From contig JAKAVC010000130.1 of assembly GCA_021817345.1 (NCBI GenBank), forward strand, positions 1 through 34,634: a stretch of DNA of 34,634 nt, written 5' to 3'. Below, piece after piece: positions 15,637 to 24,619 of the stretch. The stretch is from Deltaproteobacteria bacterium. Its GTDB lineage: Bacteria; Desulfobacterota; Binatia; Binatales; Binataceae. The stretch's first letter is position 1, and the number at the start of each line of letters is the position of its first letter. The notes beneath the pieces were generated by a model. That model was not told the origin of the DNA. It was given only the letters and a program-made list of their open reading frames with translations, and searched no databases. A program made the translations under genes and the position numbers.

Positions 15637-17070
15637 ATGCGCAATAGATTTTTCCCGCTTCTCGTTTTGTTGTGTGCCGCCTTCGCTTCGACAAGCGCGC
15701 TTGGCGCTCAAAATGGCAAGGACCGCAGGTTCTGGACCGAGCTTCCGGCCGGACATACCCAGAAGGTCGAAGGACTGCCGGACTTCGTGACTCTGGCGGC
15801 CAGGCTAAGCCCTGCCGTCGTTAATATCTCGACCGAAGAAGCGGCCAAGACCTCCGAGCAGCAGCCCGGCGCGGGCGGCAGCCCGTTTGGCCAGTTTTTC
15901 GGGCCTCCGCAGCCGACCCGGAGCCTTGGCTCCGGATTCATCATCACCAAGGACGGCTACATCCTGACCAATGACCACGTCGTCGCGGACGCAACCCGGA
16001 TAACGGTCACCACCAAGGACGGCGAGCAGTACACTGCCAAGGTCATCGGCCACGACGAAAAGAGCGACATCGCGCTCATCAAGATAACCCCCAGACACGA
16101 CTTGCCGGTCGCTCCGCTCGGCAACTCCGACGACATCAAAGTCGGCCAGTGGGTGATGGCGATCGGAAACCCCTTCGGTTTCGACCACTCCGTGACCGTG
16201 GGAATCGTCAGCGCGAAGGGGCGCTTCATCCCGGGCAACTACGACGACTTCATCCAGACCGACGCGTCGATCAACCCGGGCAACTCGGGCGGTCCGCTTA
16301 TCGCTCTGAACGGCGAAGTTATCGGCGTCAACTCGGCGATCTACACGCGCACCGGAATCAGCATGGGGATCGGTTTTGCGATCCCAATCAATATCGTAAA
16401 GCAGGAACTCGACCAGCTTCGCAGCAAGGGCCGAGTCGAGCGCGGATGGCTTGGCGTTTACATCCAGCGCATCACCCCCGACCTCGCGCAGTCGCTCGGC
16501 TTGAGCGCGCCCAAGGGAGCGCTGGTTGCCGAAGTGCTGAAGAACGGCCCCGCCAGGGAAGCGGGCATCAAACGCGGCGACGTGATCGTCGCTTACGACG
16601 GTCATCCGGTCGACGATTCGCGCTCGCTGCCGCTGATGGTGGGACGCACGCCCATCGGAAAAACCGCGACGCTTAAGATAATCCGCAACGGCAAGCCGAT
16701 GGATCTCAAGGTAACCATCAAGCCGTCGCAGGAGGCGGAGCTTGCCTCGCTCGAAAGCCCTTCAAAGCAGGAGCCGTTCGGCACCGCTTCCGCCTTCGGA
16801 TTGTTCGTAAAGGATTTGAACCCCGAGCTTGCCAAGCAGATGGGACTGCGCGAGCGCCACGGGGTGGTGATCTCCTCGGTCAAGCCGGGCAGCAGCGCGG
16901 ATGACGCGGGGCTTCAGGCGCGTGACATTATACTCGAGGTCAACCGCAAAAAGGTTGGCGACGTGAAGTCCTATCAGCAGGCGATTACCGCGGGAAAGGG
17001 GAAAATCCTGCTCCTGCTCGTTAAGCGCGGCGACAATACGATCTACGTCGCGCTGAAACCGAAAGCCTGA
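15637..17070 (+). CDS. Periplasmic serine protease/chaperone HtrA (DegP-like)
   Basis: A 477-aa protein with a signal peptide (RNRFFPLLVLLCAAF, predicted cleavage near ALGA at residues 21-24). The trypsin-like catalytic triad is His114 (TNDHVV), Asp144 (KSDIALIKI) and Ser217 (NPGNSGGPL). Two PDZ domains follow at about 270-360 and 385-475. The LA loop region (70-95, with FGQFFG) is DegP-like. DegP-type proteins degrade or refold misfolded periplasmic and outer-membrane proteins under stress. ATG 15637 fits the signal peptide best; the frame remains open into the DUF1844 gene. PBP1B follows after 35 nt. Confidence 0.95.
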   Translation: MRNRFFPLLVLLCAAFASTSALGAQNGKDRRFWTELPAGHTQKVEGLPDFVTLAARLSPAVVNISTEEAAKTSEQQPGAGGSPFGQFFGPPQPTRSLGSGFIITKDGYILTNDHVVADATRITVTTKDGEQYTAKVIGHDEKSDIALIKITPRHDLPVAPLGNSDDIKVGQWVMAIGNPFGFDHSVTVGIVSAKGRFIPGNYDDFIQTDASINPGNSGGPLIALNGEVIGVNSAIYTRTGISMGIGFAIPINIVKQELDQLRSKGRVERGWLGVYIQRITPDLAQSLGLSAPKGALVAEVLKNGPAREAGIKRGDVIVAYDGHPVDDSRSLPLMVGRTPIGKTATLKIIRNGKPMDLKVTIKPSQEAELASLESPSKQEPFGTASAFGLFVKDLNPELAKQMGLRERHGVVISSVKPGSSADDAGLQARDIILEVNRKKVGDVKSYQQAITAGKGKILLLLVKRGDNTIYVALKPKA

Positions 17071-17105
17071 AGGACCGAGGCGAGCCGGCACTACCCAGGC
17101 TGTCG

Positions 17106-19475
17106 ATGTCGTTCAAGCGGATTCTAAAGATCGCGCTGCTGTCCGCGGTGGCCGTGCTTTTGTTCACGATCCCGCCGGGGATCTATTTCTTCTCGCGCTA
17201 CTATGACTCGCTGGAGGCGGAAGTCGTCGCCCGCTTCTCGGGCAAGCGATGGAACATTCCCTCGCGCATCTATTCCGACTCGACCATCCTGTATCCGGGC
17301 CAGAACCTGAAGGATCTGGGTTTCTTCCAGCGCCTGGCGCGCCTGAACTATCACCGGGTCGCACCGGGGGCCGTCAGCGCGCGCGGCGAATACAGCTATG
17401 ACGAAAAGACCGGCAATCTGGAAATTTTCCTGCACAGCTTTTCCTACCCCTACCGCGATTTCGCCGGCGAGCTGGTGCGGATAAACCTGTCCACCAACCG
17501 GGTGATCCAGTCCATCCAGGACGTCGGATCGGGCCGCGCCATCTACTCGACCGAACTGGAGCCCGAATTGATAGGGGGCATCTTTCAGGGCAACTGGAAG
17601 CAGCGCCGGATCGTGCGTCTCAGCCAGGTGCCGCCCGCCTTCATCGACGCCATCCTCGCCGCCGAAGACCATCGCTTTTACGAACACGGCGGGCTCGATT
17701 TTCTACGGATCATCAAGGCCGCGTGGGTCGATCTGATCAGCCGACACATCCGCGAAGGCGGCTCGACGCTGACCCAGCAGCTCATGAAGAACTTTTTCCT
17801 GACCAACAAGCGCACCTTCAGCCGCAAGATAAAGGAAGCGCTGATGGCGCTGATTGCCGAGCATCTTTACTCGAAGCAGGAGATCCTCGAGCTCTACGTC
17901 AATGACATCTATCTCGGGCAGCGCGGACAGGAAGGCATCTACGGCATCTGGGAGGCGTCGGAGTACTACTTCTCACGCGAACCGCGCGATCTGACGATTG
18001 CCGAGATGGCGACCATCGCCGGAATGATCTCGGCGCCGAACCGCTTCAACCCACTCAAGCACCCCAAGGCCGCGACCTTCCGGCGCAACGAGGTGCTGCA
18101 CCTGATGGTCGCCGACGGCTATATCAGCGAACCCGCCTATCAGCAGGCCGTCGCCGAGCCGCTCCATGCGCGCGAGACGTTCGCCGAGAGCAACGACGCC
18201 CCGTATTTCATCGATTATGTAAAAAGCGAACTGGCAACGCGCTATCCGCCCGAGGTGCTGACCGACGAGGGACTGCGCATCTTCACCACGCTCGACGTGC
18301 ATACCGAGAAGCTCGCCGAGGCGGCGGTCAAGCGCAATCTCGACGACCTGGAAACCAGGTACAAGTTTGTGCGCTTGCGCGAGAAAAAGGAGCCGCTCGA
18401 AGAGTGCCTGCTCGCGCTCGAACCGCAGAGCGGGAAAATCCGCGCGATGGTGGGTGGACGCAGCTACAGGATAAGCCAGTTCAACCGCGTCACCCAGTCC
18501 CGCCGCCAGCCCGGCTCGGCGTTCAAGATCGTGACCTACGCGGCCGCCTTTCAGGAAACCCTTGACGGCGGTCCCTACCAGTTCCTGCCCACCAGCTATA
18601 TCGACGACGCGCCGTTCACCTGGCAGTACGGCGACATGCAGTGGACGCCGAAAAACTACAAGGACCGCTACTTTGGCCGCGTCACGCTCGAATTCGCGCT
18701 CCAGGAGTCGCTCAACAGCGCCGCCGCCCGTATCGCCAACGCGATCGGGCTCGACAAGGTGCTCGCGATGGCGCAAAGGCTTGGCTTCGGTAAGCTGCCA
18801 CCCTATCCGTCGATCGTCCTCGGCGGTATCGAGGTGACGCCAATGCAGCTTGCGCAGGCTTACGCGATTGTCGCCAACGACGGAATGAAGGTTCAGCCTT
18901 ACGCGATCACGGCGGTGGTCGATGAGAACGGCCACGTGATCGAAGGCCACGAGTTCAAGGCCGAGCAGGTACTCTCGCCGCAGGTGGCCTATATGATGCA
19001 GTTCATGTTCGAGCAGGTGATCAATCACGGCACCGGCTATGGCGCGCGCGCGATGGGCTTCACGCGGCCCGCGGCCGGCAAGACCGGCACCAGCAACGAC
19101 GACAACGACGCCTGGTTCGTCGGCTTCACGCCCAACCTGCTCGCGGTTGTATGGACCGGCTTCGATCAGAAAGAGCCGCTCGGCCTAACCGGCGCGCAGG
19201 CTTCGCTGCCAGCGTGGACGATGTTCATGAAGGATGCCACCGTATTGCGGCCGTTGGCTGATTTTACCGTACCGCCCGGTCTGGTCGACGAAAAAGTTGA
19301 CCCGCTTACGGGATGCAAGGCGCCGCCCAACTATCCAATGACTATCGAAGGCGTGTTCCCGGCGAGTCTGGCTCCGACCAGGATTTGCCCGCCGTTGACG
19401 GCCCCGCTTCCGGTCAACTCGGCCAACCATTCGATGCCCGCGGCGCCAAATCCGATGACGGATCCGAACGACTGA
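17106..19475 (+). CDS. mrcB: Bifunctional penicillin-binding protein 1B
   Basis: A 789-aa class A PBP that polymerises and crosslinks peptidoglycan. One N-terminal membrane helix (about 8-29) is followed by a UB2H-like regulatory domain (about 50-145: WNIPSRIYSDS, GEYSYDEKTGNLEIFLHSF). The GT51 transglycosylase has catalytic Glu187 in AAEDHRFYEHGGLDFLR, then GGSTLTQQLMKN and KEALMALIAEHLYSKQEILE. The transpeptidase has SAFK (Ser471), SLN (Ser535) and KTGTS (Lys659). UB2H is the docking site for the outer-membrane activator LpoB in E. coli. The stop codon overlaps the start of the next gene by one base (TGATG), implying coupled translation. Confidence 0.94.
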   Translation: MSFKRILKIALLSAVAVLLFTIPPGIYFFSRYYDSLEAEVVARFSGKRWNIPSRIYSDSTILYPGQNLKDLGFFQRLARLNYHRVAPGAVSARGEYSYDEKTGNLEIFLHSFSYPYRDFAGELVRINLSTNRVIQSIQDVGSGRAIYSTELEPELIGGIFQGNWKQRRIVRLSQVPPAFIDAILAAEDHRFYEHGGLDFLRIIKAAWVDLISRHIREGGSTLTQQLMKNFFLTNKRTFSRKIKEALMALIAEHLYSKQEILELYVNDIYLGQRGQEGIYGIWEASEYYFSREPRDLTIAEMATIAGMISAPNRFNPLKHPKAATFRRNEVLHLMVADGYISEPAYQQAVAEPLHARETFAESNDAPYFIDYVKSELATRYPPEVLTDEGLRIFTTLDVHTEKLAEAAVKRNLDDLETRYKFVRLREKKEPLEECLLALEPQSGKIRAMVGGRSYRISQFNRVTQSRRQPGSAFKIVTYAAAFQETLDGGPYQFLPTSYIDDAPFTWQYGDMQWTPKNYKDRYFGRVTLEFALQESLNSAAARIANAIGLDKVLAMAQRLGFGKLPPYPSIVLGGIEVTPMQLAQAYAIVANDGMKVQPYAITAVVDENGHVIEGHEFKAEQVLSPQVAYMMQFMFEQVINHGTGYGARAMGFTRPAAGKTGTSNDDNDAWFVGFTPNLLAVVWTGFDQKEPLGLTGAQASLPAWTMFMKDATVLRPLADFTVPPGLVDEKVDPLTGCKAPPNYPMTIEGVFPASLAPTRICPPLTAPLPVNSANHSMPAAPNPMTDPND

Positions 19476-20470
19476 TGACGGCGCGGCGAATCGAGCCGGA
19501 CTGCCCGCTCCTGGCCCGGGCAATTGTTGCCGGATGGGTCCTTCTGGCTGCTCCGATCATCGCTCGCGCCGCGGTCGGCAGCGCGGACCGGGCGCGCGCA
19601 ACGCGGCTTGTGGGTTTTCGGGAGGAAAATATCGGCCCCGAGGACCTTCCCTCGCCGACCGCAACCCCGACACCAGAGGCCTCGCCCGCCGCGCAGAACG
19701 GCGCCGATTCATCGCCGTCCGCCGCGCCGCCGGCCATGGCGCCCGAAGCCGCCCCATCGCCCAACCCGCAAGCTTGGCCACCGGACGCGGCCGAAGCCAG
19801 CCCGGTGATACCTCCAACTCCCGCATCCGGCGGACAGGAGGGCGCGGCACTGCCGGGTGCGGCTGGCGCGGAGCCGTCCTCGGTTCCCACCGAACTCGCG
19901 CCGCTTGGGATCGGCCAGATGACGCCGACGCTCCAGATAAGCAATGCCTCGCTGCGGCCGCTTGTCGCGAGCGCCGCCACGCCCGCGCTCGCCGCCTCGC
20001 TGCGGATGACCGACCGGGCCCGCAAGAACATCCTTGACGGCCGGCCCGACGATGCAATCCAGCTACTGAGCCGCGCGGTTTCGATCGATCCGGGCAATTC
20101 CTATGCATACTTCTACCTGGGACGCGCATGGCTCGCGAAGAAGAATTATTCCCAGGCGGTAACTTTCTTTAACCGTGCCGAGATGGCGTTCGCGTCGAAT
20201 CCGGACTGGCTCGGCGAGACGCTCGCCTTCGAAGGCCTGACCTACGAGCAATGGGGCCAGCCGCAGCAGGCCGAGAAGGAATACGCCCAGGCGCTGCAGG
20301 CGACCCCCGGCAACCTGATGGCACGAGTCGGATACACGCGGCTCACCGTGAACAGTGCCCCGCCACCCGAAGTTGCCGCCCCGGCTCCGTCCGGTTCGGA
20401 AGCGGTCCCCGCGCCGAGCGAACCGCCGGCGCCGCCCCCTCCGGCTGAACCGCCTCCGCCGGCGGACTGA
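19475..20470 (+). CDS. Exported TPR protein with Pro/Ala-rich linkers, coupled to PBP1B
   Basis: A 331-aa secreted protein. A signal peptide (about residues 11-33, ending ARAA) has no lipobox cysteine. Residues about 58-140 are Pro/Ala/Ser-rich and likely disordered. Residues about 180-290 form roughly three TPR-type helical repeats (NILDGRPDDAIQLLSRAVSI, YFYLGRAWLAKKNYSQAV, AEKEYAQALQATPG). The last 40 residues are again Pro-rich. It overlaps PBP1B by one base at TGATG. LpoA has TPR-like repeats and LpoB a long disordered tether, so a PBP activator role is attractive but is inference. A generic periplasmic scaffold is the alternative. Confidence 0.78.
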   Translation: MTARRIEPDCPLLARAIVAGWVLLAAPIIARAAVGSADRARATRLVGFREENIGPEDLPSPTATPTPEASPAAQNGADSSPSAAPPAMAPEAAPSPNPQAWPPDAAEASPVIPPTPASGGQEGAALPGAAGAEPSSVPTELAPLGIGQMTPTLQISNASLRPLVASAATPALAASLRMTDRARKNILDGRPDDAIQLLSRAVSIDPGNSYAYFYLGRAWLAKKNYSQAVTFFNRAEMAFASNPDWLGETLAFEGLTYEQWGQPQQAEKEYAQALQATPGNLMARVGYTRLTVNSAPPPEVAAPAPSGSEAVPAPSEPPAPPPPAEPPPPAD

Positions 20471-20537
20471 AGCTTTGCGCCGCCGGCAAGAGTCGTTATT
20501 TTCATTGTGACGACCGCCGGAATTCGAGAGGCTGACC

Positions 20538-21542
20538 GTGCTTATTCTGGGAATCGAAAGCTCGTGCGATGACGCCGCGGCCGCGGTTATCGAGACCACC
20601 GTTGCGGGCCGCGTCCGCGTGCTTTCCAGCGCCGTCGCCAATCAGGACGACATCCACCGCGCCTACGGCGGAATCGTCCCCGAGCTTGCCTCGCGCAATC
20701 ACGTGGTCACGATCCTGCCGGTTATCGAGCGCGCGCTCGAAACCGCCGGCCATCGGCTTTCGGATATCGACGGTATCGCGGTGACGCGCGGGCCGGGACT
20801 GGTCGGTTCGCTGCTGGTCGGACTGATGTGCGCGAAGGGGATTGCGCACAGTCTGGGACGCCCGATGGTCGGGGTCAATCATATCGAAGGGCATCTTCTC
20901 GCGCCGATGCTTGAGCACGAAGTCGCGATGCCCTATCTCGCGCTGGTCGTTTCGGGCGGCCATACTGCGCTGTTCGTGGTCGAGGATTTCGGCCGTTACC
21001 GGCGGCTTGGCTCGACGCGCGACGACGCCGCAGGCGAGGCGTTCGACAAGGTCGCCAAGCTGATGGGGCTCGGTTATCCGGGCGGCAAGGTGATCGACGA
21101 TCTCTCCCGCACCGGAAATCGAAAGAGCGTCCGGGTGCCGCGCGCGCGGATAAAGAACGCGCCGATGGACTTCAGCTTCAGCGGGGTCAAGACTGCGGTC
21201 GCGGCTTTCCTTGCGAGCGAGGCGGCCGAAACGACCGCGCCCGCGGACCTTGCCGCGAGCTTTCAGGAAGCGGTCGTCGACATGCTGATCCGGCCCACGA
21301 TTGAGGCCGCGCACGCAACCGGCGCGGGCACGGTCGCGCTGACCGGAGGCGTGGCCGCGAACTCGCGCCTGCGCACGCGCCTTGTTCAAGCGCTCGAAGC
21401 CGAAGGCTGCCGCGTCGTCGCGCCCTCGCTCAAGTACTGCACCGACAACGCCGCTATGATTGCGATTGCGGGCAGCTACCGGCTGCTTCGCGGCGAGGCC
21501 GATCCTCTCGACATCGACGCCCAGGCGAACCTCGCGCTTTAG
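20538..21542 (+). CDS. tsaD: tRNA N6-adenosine threonylcarbamoyltransferase TsaD
   Basis: A 334-aa ASKHA-fold enzyme that, with TsaB and TsaE, transfers threonylcarbamoyl to A37 of ANN-decoding tRNAs. Start GTG 20538 has GAGAGG seven bases upstream. Marks are ILGIESSCDDAAAAVIE at the N-terminus, the metal-binding HIEGH, VSGGHTAL, TRDDAAGEAFDKVAKLMGLG, FSFSGVKTAV, and CTDNAAMIA near the end. Length is normal. It heads a run with rsmA (3-nt gap) and mutM. tsaB and tsaE are not in the window, and rimI lies 11 kb away rather than beside it. Confidence 0.96.
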   Translation: MLILGIESSCDDAAAAVIETTVAGRVRVLSSAVANQDDIHRAYGGIVPELASRNHVVTILPVIERALETAGHRLSDIDGIAVTRGPGLVGSLLVGLMCAKGIAHSLGRPMVGVNHIEGHLLAPMLEHEVAMPYLALVVSGGHTALFVVEDFGRYRRLGSTRDDAAGEAFDKVAKLMGLGYPGGKVIDDLSRTGNRKSVRVPRARIKNAPMDFSFSGVKTAVAAFLASEAAETTAPADLAASFQEAVVDMLIRPTIEAAHATGAGTVALTGGVAANSRLRTRLVQALEAEGCRVVAPSLKYCTDNAAMIAIAGSYRLLRGEADPLDIDAQANLAL

Positions 21543-21545
21543 GCC

Positions 21546-22472
21546 GTGCCTCGGCGGAAAATTGGCCTTCCAGCGCGCGGCGAATCCGGTTCCGAAGCCG
21601 TCGTCTCACCTTTAGGCGCGACCTTGGCGGTCGTAGGCGTCACGCCGAGCAAATCCAGGGGACAAAACTTTCTCGTTCAGCCCGCGATTGCCGAACGAAT
21701 CGTCGCGGCAGCCGAACTTTCCCCGCGCGACGAAGTCGTTGAGATAGGCCCGGGCCTTGGAATCCTTTCCGAGCGGATCGCGGCGCGCGATATCGGACGG
21801 CTCACGCTGGTCGAACTCGATCGCGAGCTTGCGACGCGGCTCAAACGGATGTTCGCGGGCGATTTGCGGGTGCGCGTCGTTCAGGGCGACTTCGTGCGCG
21901 CTGATTTGAAGGAGATTTTCGAGCGGCCGCCGGTCAAAGTAGTCGGAAACCTGCCGTTCAACGTCGCCTCCGCGATATTCCGCCGTCTCTGCGATGCGCA
22001 TCGGAGGATCTCCACGATGGTCCTGATGTTCCAGCGCGAAGTCGGCGAACGGATGCGCGCCGCGCCGGGAGACAGGGGCTACTCGGCGCTTTCGGTTTTC
22101 GCCGCGCTCTACTGGCGAATCGATTTGCACTTCCGCGTCGCGGCGGGAAACTTCTTCCCCAGGCCCAAGGTCGACGCGGAAGTGCTTCGGTTGCGCGCGA
22201 TACCCCATCTTCTGTTCGCGCCCAAGGAAGAATCGGCCGTGGCCGCGACGGTGCGCGCGTGCTTCTCCTCGCCGCGAAAGAAAATACGAAATTCCCTCGC
22301 AAGCGGGCTTGGGATTGAACCGCGCGAGGCCGCCGCGTACCTGGAGCGCGCGCGAATCGACAGCACGCTTCGTCCCGAATCGCTTTCCGCCGAGGACTTC
22401 GTTAGGCTTGCGCGCGCTCTCGTGGAGACGGGCGCTCTCAGTCCTGACAAAATGGGAACCCGCGATGCCTGA
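21546..22472 (+). CDS. rsmA: 16S rRNA dimethyladenosine transferase RsmA (KsgA)
   Basis: A 308-aa SAM-dependent methyltransferase that dimethylates A1518 and A1519 in the 3' end of 16S rRNA during 30S assembly. Motifs are SKSRGQNFLVQPAIAERIV, the SAM site VVEIGPGLGILSERI, VVGNLPFNVASAIF (catalytic NLPF), FQREVGERMRA, and FFPRPKVDAEVL. GTG 21546, three bases after the tsaD stop, gives about 30 extra N-terminal residues compared with typical KsgA. TTG 21624 would give a family-like start. The 3' end overlaps mutM by 8 bp, consistent with an operon. Confidence 0.94.
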   Translation: MPRRKIGLPARGESGSEAVVSPLGATLAVVGVTPSKSRGQNFLVQPAIAERIVAAAELSPRDEVVEIGPGLGILSERIAARDIGRLTLVELDRELATRLKRMFAGDLRVRVVQGDFVRADLKEIFERPPVKVVGNLPFNVASAIFRRLCDAHRRISTMVLMFQREVGERMRAAPGDRGYSALSVFAALYWRIDLHFRVAAGNFFPRPKVDAEVLRLRAIPHLLFAPKEESAVAATVRACFSSPRKKIRNSLASGLGIEPREAAAYLERARIDSTLRPESLSAEDFVRLARALVETGALSPDKMGTRDA

Positions 22473-23298
22473 ACTGCCGGAAGTCGAGTCGCTTCGAAGC
22501 CTGCTCGACCGCTCGGTCGCCGGGCGCACGATTGTCGGCGGCCGAATCGGAAAAAAGCCGCTTCGCCGCCGTGTCACGCGCGACTTTATCGCAGACGTCA
22601 AGGGCCGGCGCATCGAACGCGTCGCCCGCCGCGCGAAATACCTGCTTATCGAGTTGAGCGGCGGACTCGTAATCGTCGCGCATCTCGGAATGAGCGGCAG
22701 CATCACCCATCGCGACGCCGTCGCCGGCTCCTTCGGTCTCGACCCGAAGCACGATCACGCCGAGTTCGCGCTCGACAACGGCACGCGGCTCGTCTTCAAC
22801 GATCCGCGCCGCTTCGGAATTCTGCGCCTGATGGACCGCGCGAGTCTTTCGACGCTCAAGGAACTGAGCGCCCTCGGTCCAGAACCGCTCGGCAGTGATT
22901 TCACGGCCGATTATCTCGCGGACAAGGCGCGCGGACGCAAGGTCGCGATCAAGAACCTGCTGATGGACCAGCGGATCGTCGCCGGGGTCGGCAATATCTA
23001 TGCCTCCGAGATCCTGCTGCGCGCCGGAGTGCGCCCGACCCGGCGTTCGGCGCGCGTCACCCGCGCCGAAATCGAAAGAATCGCCAAAGCCGTGCCGCAA
23101 GTGCTTGGCGAGGCGATCGAGGGCCGTGGAACGACCTTCAGAAACTATCTCGATTCGCGCGGCGAGCCAGGCCGCTTCGCGACGAAGCTCCTGGTTTACG
23201 GTCGCGAGGGCGAGTCCTGCGTCAAATGCGGCACCCCGATCCGGAGGGTAATTGTCGGCCAGCGCGCGAGCTTCTATTGCCCGAAATGCCAGCGATAA
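22465..23298 (+). CDS. mutM: Formamidopyrimidine-DNA glycosylase MutM (Fpg)
   Basis: A 277-aa bifunctional DNA glycosylase/AP lyase that removes 8-oxoguanine and formamidopyrimidines. The N-terminus MPELPEVE has the catalytic Pro and Glu. The active-site lysine is in RAKYLLIEL, and HLGMSGS follows. GNIYASEILLRAGV is the helix-two-turns-helix. The C-terminal zinc finger is complete: CVKCGTPIRR, then FYCPKCQR (four cysteines). ATG 22465 is fixed because the mature protein must begin with proline; it overlaps rsmA by 8 bp. Confidence 0.97.
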   Translation: MPELPEVESLRSLLDRSVAGRTIVGGRIGKKPLRRRVTRDFIADVKGRRIERVARRAKYLLIELSGGLVIVAHLGMSGSITHRDAVAGSFGLDPKHDHAEFALDNGTRLVFNDPRRFGILRLMDRASLSTLKELSALGPEPLGSDFTADYLADKARGRKVAIKNLLMDQRIVAGVGNIYASEILLRAGVRPTRRSARVTRAEIERIAKAVPQVLGEAIEGRGTTFRNYLDSRGEPGRFATKLLVYGREGESCVKCGTPIRRVIVGQRASFYCPKCQR

Positions 23299-23376
23299 GG
23301 CCGAAAAATCGTCGCGCCGGAAATGCGACCCGATGGCGCCAGCGCCGTGGCGATCATAAACTCGGGCATCAGGGCC

Positions 23377-23781
23377 ATGGAGCTGAAGATTCGCACAGAC
23401 TCCCGCATTACTCTGCTTGACGTGACCGAGAAGGTTAACCAGGCAGTGGCGCGAAGCGGCGTCAAGACGGGGCTCTGCAATCTTTTTGTTCCGCACACGA
23501 CGGCGGGCATTATTGTGTCGGAAAACTGGGATCCCGACGTGACCCGCGACATGCTCGCGCAGTTGGAAAAAATCGTCCCGCGCGACGGCGGCTATCGTCA
23601 CGGCGAGGGCAATTCGCAGGCGCATATCCTGTCCGCGATGGTGGGCGCTTCGATCAATATCCCGGTGCGAAACGGGCGTCTTGCGCTCGGGCGATGGCAG
23701 GGCGTGATGTTCGCCGAGTTCGACGGGCCGCGTGAGCGCGGGCTTAGCGTAACGGTGGTGGCGGCGGAGGAGGAGCGGTGA
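23377..23781 (+). CDS. YjbQ family (UPF0047) protein
   Basis: A 134-aa protein of the YjbQ/UPF0047 family. Conserved segments are LFVPHTTAGIIVSENWDPDV, RHGEGNSQAHILSAM and RLALGRWQGVMFAEFDGPRER, carrying the His, Glu and Asp residues typical of the fold. Some members have weak thiamine-phosphate synthase activity; the physiological role is unsettled. ATG 23377 gives the usual length. ATG 23323 in the same frame would add 18 residues with no family match. It ends 4 nt before the prepilin peptidase start. Confidence 0.9.
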   Translation: MELKIRTDSRITLLDVTEKVNQAVARSGVKTGLCNLFVPHTTAGIIVSENWDPDVTRDMLAQLEKIVPRDGGYRHGEGNSQAHILSAMVGASINIPVRNGRLALGRWQGVMFAEFDGPRERGLSVTVVAAEEER

Positions 23782-23785
23782 GCTG

Positions 23786-24619
23786 ATGGCGGCTGAAATT
23801 CCCGGATGGCTCGGCGGATTGTTCGCCTTTCTGGTCGGTGCAAGCGTCGGAAGTTTCGTCAACCTGGTTGCCTATCGGCTTCCGCGCGACATCTCGATCG
23901 TGAACCCGCGCTCGTTCTGCGAGAAGTGCAACCGCCAGATCCCGTTCTGGGCGAATATCCCGATCCTCGCCTATATCGGGCTTCGGGGGCGATGCCTGAT
24001 GTGCGGGGCGAGCATCCCGTTCCGCCATTTCATGGCCGAGTTCTCGCTGGCGATTATCGCGCTGTACCTGTATTTCAGCTTTCCGCTGGGCGACGCGTTC
24101 GCGCGCTTCGTGCTCTGCGCGGCGCTCTTCACGATTTCGCTCATCGACTACGACTGGCGGCTCATCCCGAACCTGATCACGTGGCCGGGAATACCGCTCG
24201 GCGTGCTCGCCGCGACCTTCCTGATGCCTGAGGTCGGCCTCAAGCATTCGCTGCTCGGCGTCGCGATCGGATGGGGTTTCTTGTTCGTGACCGGCGAACT
24301 CTATTTCTGGCTGCGCGGGCGAGAGGGTGTTGGGATGGGCGACGTGTGGCTGCTCGGGATGGTCGGCGCGTTCCTCGGATGGCAGGGGGCGCTGTTCACG
24401 CTCTTCGCGGGCTCCATCCTCGGCGCAGTGGGCGGAATCCTTGCGGCGATCTTCGGCAGCGCGCCCGAGCCTCCGGTTGCCGAAGGCGCCGCCGAGACCG
24501 GCGAAAGCGAAGTCTCGTTGCTCCAGACCGCCGTGCCTTTCGGTCCGTTCCTCGCGCTGGCCGCGGGATTCTTCGCGCTCTTTCAGCCGCAACTTGTGCG
24601 CTGGTATCTTGGCGGCTGA
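23786..24619 (+). CDS. pilD: Prepilin peptidase (type IV leader peptidase/N-methyltransferase)
   Basis: A 277-aa polytopic inner-membrane aspartyl protease that cleaves type IV pilin or type II secretion pseudopilin leaders and methylates the new N-terminus. The cytosolic domain has paired cysteines (FCEKC at 45-48, RCLMC at 70-73). Catalytic aspartates are Asp121 (SLIDYDWRLIPN) and Asp186 (GMGDVWLLGMVGAFLG). The lysine usually following GxGD-x is tryptophan here. About seven to eight hydrophobic segments are visible. A ~40-residue hydrophilic insertion (about 228-250) precedes the final helix. No pilin genes are nearby. The stop overlaps the tmk start by one base (TGATG). Confidence 0.9.
   Translation: MAAEIPGWLGGLFAFLVGASVGSFVNLVAYRLPRDISIVNPRSFCEKCNRQIPFWANIPILAYIGLRGRCLMCGASIPFRHFMAEFSLAIIALYLYFSFPLGDAFARFVLCAALFTISLIDYDWRLIPNLITWPGIPLGVLAATFLMPEVGLKHSLLGVAIGWGFLFVTGELYFWLRGREGVGMGDVWLLGMVGAFLGWQGALFTLFAGSILGAVGGILAAIFGSAPEPPVAEGAAETGESEVSLLQTAVPFGPFLALAAGFFALFQPQLVRWYLGG

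Noticed and set aside
17973-19028. 351-codon minus-strand frame opposite PBP1B
   Set aside because: It overlaps the conserved transglycosylase and transpeptidase motifs on the plus strand and has no recognisable family.
22438-23862. 474-codon minus-strand frame opposite mutM and yjbQ
   Set aside because: Low-quality composition and full overlap with two well-supported genes.
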